Source: Candidatus Pelagibacterales bacterium (lineage in GTDB: Bacteria; Pseudomonadota; Alphaproteobacteria; Pelagibacterales; AG-422-B15). From it: a DNA stretch of 5,965 nt. Below, in pieces: positions 1 to 4,501 of the stretch (its first letter is position 1; each line of letters opens with the position of its first letter). Under the pieces are notes generated by a model. The model made no database searches and was not told where the DNA came from. It was given only the letters and a program-made list of their open reading frames with translations. A program made the translations under genes and the position numbers. The stretch spans positions 1 to 5,965 of the forward strand of contig JADHQX010000087.1 of NCBI GenBank assembly GCA_016777745.1, written 5' to 3'.

Positions 1-72
1 GCAATCGCTGACAATAAAATCAGCACGCCCAGCCAATTGGCGAAAGGGCAATTCAAGCGGTAATTGTTTCAT
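1..72 (-). CDS. hda: Hda/DnaA-family replication regulator, N-terminal fragment (runs off left edge)
   Basis: Only the first 24 codons are visible, reading MKQLPLELPFRQLAGRADFI and then VSDC; the gene continues past position 1. The pattern of Q-L-P-L-x-L-P near the N-terminus, followed by a basic stretch and then DFIVSD, matches the start of alphaproteobacterial Hda (HdaA) proteins. In that family the QLxLxL element (residues 3-8 here) binds the beta sliding clamp, and the following AAA+ domain stimulates ATP hydrolysis by DnaA so that replication does not re-initiate. The AAA+ domain lies outside the window, so function rests on the N-terminal motif and on context. The ATG at 72 is the first possible start, because an in-frame TAG lies three codons upstream. 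The gene follows the DUF2066 gene on the same strand with an 18-base gap, so co-transcription is likely. The upstream GGTGAT is a weak and distant ribosome binding site. Confidence 0.72.
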   Translation of the reverse strand, partial: MKQLPLELPFRQLAGRADFIVSDC

Positions 73-90
73 GTCAATCTATACATCACC

Positions 91-1236
91 CTAGTTGTTT
101 TTTGGCTTGGCTTTGATCAGCAGACGACCATCATCATCGACAAACTCTAGCTTATGCGGTGCAAGCGCATTGCCCAGGGCTTCACGCGATCCGACAAGCT
201 GCAAAACAACCTGTCCGCCTTTTGTATCAAGCGACAAGATGTCATAGCTTTGAACCACCGCCACCTCATTCAAGGCCGTTAGTCGCTTTGCCCAGTCCTT
301 GATTGAAGACACCGGCATGAAAACCTGTAAATAATCAGCGTCAGCACCATCAATCAGATTGGCCATATGCCAGCTTGAGTCCATCTTAGCGATGATTTTC
401 CGGCGCATTTCGTCAAGACCATCCTGATCAAGATTGGTTAATACCACCTGATCACCATAAAGAATATCGGTCAGCAATTGGCCGTTTTTATTAAAGAGAC
501 GTGCGGTGATCGTGATGACCGGTTTTGAGCCATCATAATCGAGGGCAGCCATCACCACCATTATCTGTTCAGCTTCGACAAGGCTGGCAGCAGTGGCCAA
601 TTTGGCAGGATTGGCATCAGCGAAATCTTCACCGCGAAACTGGCGTTCATTGATCAAATTCCGGCCGAGCTGGCGCAATGATAGCAAGCCACTGTAAGAC
701 GCCACAGTATCCCACCAACCAGCAAGCCATTTATTTTCACGATACCATGCCCGCGCGCCATCTGGGCCTTTCCAAACGGGCACAATCAGAATGGGCGGGC
801 TTTGTAGTTCCGACCATTGTAATCCGGCAGCGATCATTGCTTGGCGCAGTCGCGCCGCGTCAAAACAAAAATCCAGCGTCGCGATATAGCGTTGTTCCAG
901 ATTATTTTCTTCAACAATATGGATGAAATCAGAAAAGTCATCGAGATCATGCGCCACCATGAATTGTGTTTGACCATCAGCGCTTGGCAGTAATCGATCC
1001 AGAACAATTGCAAAGGCCCGTTCTGCGGCATTGCGAATTCCCATATCGCGCGCTTTTGACGCATTTTCGGCGCGTTGGTCAATATGAACGCCAGCAGCAC
1101 CAAATACCGGCTCATTGCAACGATTATTGGCCGCCAGAACCGGCTCACTGACGACAAGACCAAGCGTCAAAACCACCAGCAGTCTGGACTGGTGGCGAAA
1201 TAGTTTGATTAAGTGAGAGATAAATGCTGCGCGCAT
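91..1236 (-). CDS. DUF2066 family protein with signal peptide (function unknown)
   Basis: The protein has 381 residues from the ATG at 1236. The N-terminus looks like a Sec signal peptide: a basic segment (KLFRHQSR, residues 11-18), a hydrophobic core (LLVVLTLGLVV, 19-29) and a likely signal peptidase I site after EPVLA (about residue 35). The mature protein should therefore be periplasmic. The N-terminal half has the DUF2066 pattern of an Asn/Ala-rich helix (ENASKARDMGIRNAAERAF, about 57-75) feeding into RLLP, then SPPILIVPVW (146-155) and tryptophans at 164, 170, 174 and 175. The C-terminal part (about 303-366) has alternating strands and helices typical of the family. No catalytic motif is visible, and the family's function is unknown. 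In other Proteobacteria DUF2066 genes occur beside purM, purN and hda, as here. The frame stays open to a TTG at 1245, but the ATG is preferred because the signal peptide is complete from it. The ribosome binding site is weak for both. Confidence 0.8.
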   Translation of the reverse strand: MRAAFISHLIKLFRHQSRLLVVLTLGLVVSEPVLAANNRCNEPVFGAAGVHIDQRAENASKARDMGIRNAAERAFAIVLDRLLPSADGQTQFMVAHDLDDFSDFIHIVEENNLEQRYIATLDFCFDAARLRQAMIAAGLQWSELQSPPILIVPVWKGPDGARAWYRENKWLAGWWDTVASYSGLLSLRQLGRNLINERQFRGEDFADANPAKLATAASLVEAEQIMVVMAALDYDGSKPVITITARLFNKNGQLLTDILYGDQVVLTNLDQDGLDEMRRKIIAKMDSSWHMANLIDGADADYLQVFMPVSSIKDWAKRLTALNEVAVVQSYDILSLDTKGGQVVLQLVGSREALGNALAPHKLEFVDDDGRLLIKAKPKNN

Positions 1237-1248
1237 GTCGTCCAATGC

Positions 1249-1275
1249 CTATTATGCGGGTTGTTTCTGTGTCAA
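1249..1275 (-). promoter_or_regulatory. Candidate sigma-70 promoter for the DUF2066-hda pair
   Basis: Read on the minus strand, a perfect TTGACA -35 hexamer (1270-1275) is followed, after a short 15-base spacer, by TAATAG (1249-1254). A CATAAT alternative lies at 1251-1256, with a 13-base spacer. Transcription would begin about seven bases further on, near 1242, giving a leader of only a few bases before the ATG at 1236. That would exclude the TTG at 1245 as the start codon. The -35 is convincing, but the spacing is below the usual 16-18 bases, so this is tentative. Confidence 0.3.
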
Positions 1276-1328
1276 TTTCAAAACTGCCAAACCTAACTAC
1301 TTAAAGTCTTATATCATTCCTAACAATC

Positions 1329-1332
1329 GAGG
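1329..1332 (+). promoter_or_regulatory. Ribosome binding site of purM
   Basis: GAGG lies five bases before the ATG at 1338 and supports that start for purM. Upstream, TATATC at 1310-1315 could be a -10 element, but no good -35 stands at 16-18 bases from it (CTGCCA at 1284-1289 would give a 20-base spacer). The purM promoter is therefore not identified. No PurR-type palindrome is visible in the divergent gap. Confidence 0.65.
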
Positions 1333-1337
1333 CCAGC

Positions 1338-2429
1338 ATGTCTAGCGGACAAAAACAACCTAAATCCCTAAAATATAGCGACACTGGTGTTGATATTGAT
1401 GAAGGCAATGCACTGATTAGTGATATAGTCCCGCATGCCAAGCGCACAAAACGCGTTGGTGCCAGCACCGACCTTGGCGGTTTTGGCGGCATGTTTGATA
1501 TCAAGGCAGCCGGTTTCCATGATCCAATTCTGGTTGCAGCCACCGATGGGGTTGGCACCAAATTGGAACTTGCCAAAACCACCGGATTACATCGCGGCGT
1601 TGGCATTGATCTTGTTGCCATGTGTGCAAATGATATTTTGGCTCAAGGTGCAATGCCGCTGTTTTTTCTGGATTATTTTGCAACGGGGAAATTAGACCGC
1701 AACATGGCTGTTGAAGTCATTGCCGGCATTGCCGATGGCTGTATCGAGGCCAATTGCGCCCTGATTGGTGGTGAAACTGCCGAAATGCCTGGCATGTACC
1801 CAGCTGGCACATATGATCTTGCCGGTTTTTGCATTGGCGCGACTGAGCGCGGCACATTATTGTCACCCGGCCAGCCAAAATTGGGGGATGTGGCGATTGG
1901 TCTCCGGTCATCAGGCGTTCATTCCAACGGCTTTTCACTAGTTCGCAAAATCATTGAAATATCAGGTGCCACGCTTGATGCGCCAGCCCCCTTTGCCCCT
2001 GATCAAGGCAGTCTTGGCATGCATTTGATGGCACCAACCCGCATTTATCAAAAGGCAGCGGCAACCGCGCTTGCAACGGGTGGTGTGAATGGCATTGTTC
2101 ATGTGACTGGTGGCGGTCTTATCGAAAATCCACCCCGCGTTTATGATGACACGCTGGCATTCGCGCTTGATTGCGCTGCCGCACCTTTACCGCCGGTATT
2201 CGGCTGGCTTCGTGACCAAGGCCGGATGAAACTTTTTGAACTGGCGCGCACATTCAATTGTGGGATCGGCCTGATCATCTATGTCGAGGCCGATAAGGCT
2301 GATGCAGTACTTCAAGCCTTGAAAAATGGTCCTGAGCCTGACGCCCTGATGATCGGCAAGCTTGTCAGCCGTAATGACGGTGATGCTGTTATTCTGGAAA
2401 ATAGCGAATACTGGCTTGGGCAGGCATGA
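1338..2429 (+). CDS. purM: Phosphoribosylformylglycinamidine cyclo-ligase (AIR synthetase)
   Basis: PurM (EC 6.3.3.1) closes the imidazole ring of formylglycinamidine ribonucleotide with ATP to give aminoimidazole ribonucleotide, the fifth step of de novo purine synthesis in the cytosol. The 363-residue length is normal, with a slightly long lead before the first conserved block. Family motifs are all present in order: YSDTGVDIDEGN (13-24), DLGGFGG (45-51), ATDGVGTKLELA (68-79), GIDLVAMCANDIL (89-101), GGETAEMPGMY (144-154), YDLAGFCIG (159-167), LRSSGVHSNGFSLVR (189-203), MAPTRIY (231-237), VTGGGLIENPPR (256-267) and RTFNCGIG (304-311). The glycine-rich and acidic residues in ATDGVGTKL and GGETAEMP belong to the nucleotide-binding fold shared with PurL and SelD. 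The gene's stop overlaps the purN start as ATGA, so translation of the two is probably coupled. It diverges from the DUF2066-hda pair. Confidence 0.97.
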   Translation: MSSGQKQPKSLKYSDTGVDIDEGNALISDIVPHAKRTKRVGASTDLGGFGGMFDIKAAGFHDPILVAATDGVGTKLELAKTTGLHRGVGIDLVAMCANDILAQGAMPLFFLDYFATGKLDRNMAVEVIAGIADGCIEANCALIGGETAEMPGMYPAGTYDLAGFCIGATERGTLLSPGQPKLGDVAIGLRSSGVHSNGFSLVRKIIEISGATLDAPAPFAPDQGSLGMHLMAPTRIYQKAAATALATGGVNGIVHVTGGGLIENPPRVYDDTLAFALDCAAAPLPPVFGWLRDQGRMKLFELARTFNCGIGLIIYVEADKADAVLQALKNGPEPDALMIGKLVSRNDGDAVILENSEYWLGQA

Positions 2430-3109
2430 TCCGGCTTGCCATTCTCATTTCAGGACGTGGCAGCAATATGCTGTGTCTTGCGGATGCCATTGAAAATTAC
2501 AAAATTGATGCCACCATCGCCCTTGTGATCAGCAATAAAGATTGTGATGGCATTGCCCTTGCCGCAGCGCGGGGGCTTGCAACTAAAGTGATAAAACGAA
2601 GCGATTTTGATAATCACCTTGCACATGATGCAGCCATCGCATCCGCCATCGAAGATTGCCATGTTAATTATGTGTTTCTGGCAGGCTACATGGCTATTTT
2701 AGGGTCTGTTTTTGTTGATCAATTTGCCGGAAAGCTGATTAATATCCACCCGTCGTTATTGCCCGCTTTCAAAGGGCTGGACACGCATCAACGTGCCATT
2801 GATGCCGGCGTTAAAACGCATGGCGTATCAATCCATCTGGTGAATGCCATACTTGATGACGGGCCGCTGATTTTGCAAGCGTCACTGGTGGTTGCGGAAA
2901 CCGACACTGCCAAGACACTTGCTGGCCGCGTTCTTCAGCTTGAGCATCAAATTTATCCCTTTTTTTTGTTCAGCTTGGCCGCGCAGAATGTGACGCTGTT
3001 ACCCAATGGAGTGATCTGGCATTTAACACCGCTGGCCACCGCGCCAGCAGACATGCAAAATATTTTAGCGCCTTGCGTGATTTGGCCTGACTGTTCGTCG
3101 CATCGGTAA
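2426..3109 (+). CDS. purN: Phosphoribosylglycinamide formyltransferase (GAR transformylase 1)
   Basis: PurN (EC 2.1.2.2) transfers a formyl group from 10-formyltetrahydrofolate to glycinamide ribonucleotide, the third step of purine synthesis. The 227-residue protein keeps the phosphate-binding loop SGRGSN (9-14) and the catalytic triad Asn106, His108 and Asp144 at the same numbers as in E. coli PurN, within NIHPSLLP (106-113) and LDDGP (143-147). The substrate-binding QLEH (171-174) is also present. FKGLDTH (115-121) replaces the enterobacterial YPGLHTH and resembles alphaproteobacterial PurN. In the folate pocket LAGYMAIL (85-92) has Ala90 where E. coli has Arg. The C-terminus is around 15 residues longer than the E. 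coli enzyme. An eight-T run (2960-2967) falls in the codons for YPFFLF. The start overlaps the purM stop by four bases, which marks an operon. No clear terminator follows before position 3240. Confidence 0.96.
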   Translation: MIRLAILISGRGSNMLCLADAIENYKIDATIALVISNKDCDGIALAAARGLATKVIKRSDFDNHLAHDAAIASAIEDCHVNYVFLAGYMAILGSVFVDQFAGKLINIHPSLLPAFKGLDTHQRAIDAGVKTHGVSIHLVNAILDDGPLILQASLVVAETDTAKTLAGRVLQLEHQIYPFFLFSLAAQNVTLLPNGVIWHLTPLATAPADMQNILAPCVIWPDCSSHR

Positions 3110-3151
3110 AATCGTCAAAATGTCCAGTTGATTTGCCACGCTTATTCGGTC

Positions 3152-3171
3152 ATAAATCTAGGATGATTTAT
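3152..3171. repeat. AT-rich inverted repeat, possible operator
   Basis: ATAAATC (3152-3158) and GATTTAT (3165-3171) form a perfect seven-base dyad separated by six bases. It lies in the 130-base gap between purN and the small membrane-protein gene, about 69 bases before that gene's ATG. Its right arm overlaps TTATAT (3168-3173), a weak -10 candidate whose -35 (TTCGGT, 3145-3150, 17-base spacer) is poor. There is no T-tract after it, so it is not a terminator. A transcription-factor site is possible, but I cannot match it to a known consensus. Confidence 0.35.
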
Positions 3172-3221
3172 ATGGCGGTTTGGGGCGTTGCAGGTCAATC
3201 AGCCCATCAGTGTAACGTTTT

Positions 3222-3231
3222 GAGGAAAAGG
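3222..3231 (+). promoter_or_regulatory. Ribosome binding site of the 43-residue membrane protein
   Basis: The purine-rich GAGGAAAAGG ends eight bases before the ATG at 3240. This strong Shine-Dalgarno sequence is the best evidence that the short reading frame is translated. Confidence 0.7.
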
Positions 3232-3239
3232 CATTTTTC

Positions 3240-3371
3240 ATGGATACAAAATCACTCGACAAACAGGGCAAGGCGCATCTTCAAATCTATCAAAATTTCA
3301 TGTTTGCGGCGAAAGTCAGCATCATTGCGATTGTCGCAACGCTGGTGATCATGGCGGCAACGCTGATCTAG
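3240..3371 (+). CDS. Small one-helix membrane protein, aa3-type cytochrome c oxidase subunit IV-like
   Basis: This 43-residue gene runs from the ATG at 3240 to TAG. The product has a polar, charged N-terminus (MDTKSLDKQGKAHLQIYQ), then a Tyr-x-x-Phe-Met motif and Lys25, followed by one hydrophobic segment (VSIIAIVATLVIMAATLI, 26-43) that ends the protein. This layout, with His and Tyr a few residues before a Phe and a Lys just ahead of a single terminal helix, resembles the bacterial aa3-type cytochrome c oxidase subunit IV family, an accessory subunit packed against the oxidase core in the inner membrane. The match is by pattern only; at this length the family is weakly defined, so a generic one-helix protein remains possible. 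The ribosome binding site is good. The gene lies downstream of purN on the same strand, far from any visible oxidase gene, and is followed by a terminator. The 130-base gap after purN suggests its own promoter. Confidence 0.68.
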   Translation: MDTKSLDKQGKAHLQIYQNFMFAAKVSIIAIVATLVIMAATLI

Positions 3372-3406
3372 CTTTGAACTTTCCCCTATCGGCATCTATC
3401 CAGATC

Positions 3407-3436
3407 AAAAAAAGGCGGGGCAAAATCCTGCCTTTT
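3407..3436. terminator. Bidirectional rho-independent terminator between convergent genes
   Basis: GGCGGG (3414-3419) pairs with CCTGCC (3427-3432), with one G-U wobble in the plus-strand RNA, around a seven-base loop. Flanking A and T bases extend the stem. Read on the minus strand, the hairpin is followed by seven T and begins about 25 bases after the ndk stop, though its stem then has one A-C mismatch. Read on the plus strand the tail is only four T, and the hairpin lies 42 bases after the small membrane-protein gene. It probably ends transcripts arriving from both sides. Confidence 0.75.
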
Positions 3437-3457
3437 CTGATGGTTATCAAAGATAGT

Positions 3458-3880
3458 CTATGATGTGATTTCACACCCGGCAAAGAAATAGGCAATTTCG
3501 ATGGCCGCATTTTCTGGGCTGTCTGAACCGTGAACCGAATTGGCCTCGATTGATTCGGCAAAATCTTTACGGATTGTGCCATCAGCCGCATCAGCAGGGT
3601 TTGTTGCGCCCATGACTTCACGATTAGCAAGAACAGCGTTTTCGCCTTCAAGGACCTGAACAACAACTGGACCAGATGTCATGAAGGCAACAAGGTCGCT
3701 GTAGAATGGGCGTTCAGCGTGAACAGCATAAAAAGCTTTGGCTTCGCCTTGGGTTAATTGTTTCCGCTTTTGCGCAACGATGCGAAGACCAAGCGCTTCA
3801 AGACGGGCATTTATCTGGCCGGTCAAATTACGGCGGGTCGCATCAGGTTTAATGATTGAGAAGGTTCTTTCGAGAGCCAT
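3458..3880 (-). CDS. ndk: Nucleoside diphosphate kinase
   Basis: Ndk (EC 2.7.4.6) moves the gamma phosphate from ATP to other nucleoside diphosphates through a phosphohistidine, keeping NTP and dNTP pools balanced. The 140-residue protein has the typical length for the bacterial enzyme. The start [15 protein letters not shown] is characteristic, and the active-site block NSVHGSDS (114-121) contains the phosphorylated His117. The other nucleotide-binding residues, Lys11, Tyr51, Phe59, Arg87, Thr93, Arg104 and Asn114, all stand at their usual numbers. The frame is open upstream to 3925, but the ATG at 3880 is right: it has AAGGA six bases before it (3887-3891) and gives the family's normal N-terminus. 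A 157-base gap separates it from holC upstream, so it probably has its own promoter. The hairpin at 3407-3436 should end its transcript. Confidence 0.97.
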   Translation of the reverse strand: MALERTFSIIKPDATRRNLTGQINARLEALGLRIVAQKRKQLTQGEAKAFYAVHAERPFYSDLVAFMTSGPVVVQVLEGENAVLANREVMGATNPADAADGTIRKDFAESIEANSVHGSDSPENAAIEIAYFFAGCEITS

Positions 3881-4037
3881 TATGCATCCTTTGGTTTTAC
3901 AAGGCATGGCCCACAGCCACGCCAATTTTCAAGCTTGAAACTATGCCGCCTTAATACGGCAAGCACCGGTCATGGCACAAGCCAAAAATCAGTTGCATGG
4001 TAGAAAGACCGCCAACCATCGGCAAATTGATCCGCCT
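3881..4037. other. Noncoding gap upstream of ndk
   Basis: No convincing gene is present here; the best short frame (3972-4041, plus strand, 23 codons) has no ribosome binding site and no recognisable content. One small dyad, TGCCG (3944-3948) with CGGCA (3957-3961) around an eight-base loop, could be a regulatory site or part of the holC 3' end, but it lacks a T-tract. The ndk promoter should lie here. On the minus strand, TTGGCG with TTGTAA 17 bases on is the best pair I see, and it is poor. No RNA gene is evident. Confidence 0.4.
3887..3891 (-). promoter_or_regulatory. Ribosome binding site that fixes the ndk start
   Basis: On the minus strand AAAGGAT contains AAGGA six bases before the ATG at 3880. 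It selects that start over the upstream in-frame codons, which would add 15 residues not found in Ndk proteins. Confidence 0.75.
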
Positions 4038-4490
4038 TTAGGCCATCTTGTCCCATCCGCCTTGGGCATTTTGGGAAAAATAGCCTAAGTTACTGTCGCC
4101 AAGATCCTGCCATTTTTTCCATTGATCACGCGCCTGTTGCAATTGCGCATCCGAGCGCCCGTCAAACAGATAGAAACTGCGGGCAATGCCATCCCATGTT
4201 GTTGGCACACAGCCATGAAGTAAGAACAGAAATTCTGCCTTTATCGGATTGGCAGCCATATCAGTGGAAATCCATACATTACAATGCTCAGCACCATCCG
4301 CATCGTCCAAACCATGGGCAATCCATGATTCGGCATCATGGCTCCAAAGCGCGTCATCAAGGGCGCTTGCCGCTGGCATCGGACATAGTGTTAAGGCTTT
4401 CTTTTTTACCGCGAGTGTCTTTTTCAGCAGCATCAAAAGCACCGGCTCTAATCCGGCTTGACCTATTTGATAAAAATCAATCTGCCGCAT
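4038..4490 (-). CDS. holC: DNA polymerase III subunit chi
   Basis: HolC (chi) is part of the clamp-loader assembly of DNA polymerase III. With psi in enterobacteria it links the loader to single-stranded-DNA-binding protein, helping primer handoff. The 150-residue length is close to the 147 of E. coli chi. Family features are visible: FYQIGQAGLEPVLLMLLKK near the N-terminus (6-24), a central LDDALWSHDAESWIAHG (44-60) matching the family's LWT-type block, ANPIKAEFLFLLHG, the FDGRSDAQLQQARDQWK block (108-124) and a C-terminal GGWDKMA. The gene starts 11 bases after the pepA stop on the same strand, the widespread pepA-holC arrangement, so the two are almost certainly one transcript. The ribosome binding site is weak (GGGT is distant), and translation may depend on ribosomes leaving pepA. 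No strong terminator follows. Confidence 0.92.
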   Translation of the reverse strand: MRQIDFYQIGQAGLEPVLLMLLKKTLAVKKKALTLCPMPAASALDDALWSHDAESWIAHGLDDADGAEHCNVWISTDMAANPIKAEFLFLLHGCVPTTWDGIARSFYLFDGRSDAQLQQARDQWKKWQDLGDSNLGYFSQNAQGGWDKMA

Positions 4491-4501
4491 AAGCTTTGTT
4501 T

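Noticed and set aside
834..1163. Second minus-strand frame within the DUF2066 gene
   Set aside because: It overlaps the DUF2066 coding sequence in another frame, whose signal peptide and family pattern are clear. It has no features of its own.
3133..3348. 71-codon plus-strand frame overlapping the small membrane-protein gene
   Set aside because: It would begin at a TTG without a ribosome binding site and has a basic, unstructured product. The overlapping 43-codon frame has a strong site and a clean membrane helix.
3881..3925. N-terminal extension of ndk by 15 codons
   Set aside because: The extension matches nothing in Ndk proteins, and a good ribosome binding site lies inside it ahead of the ATG at 3880.
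3972..4041. 23-codon plus-strand frame in the gap before ndk
   Set aside because: It has no ribosome binding site, no hydrophobic or conserved pattern, and it runs into the end of holC on the opposite strand.
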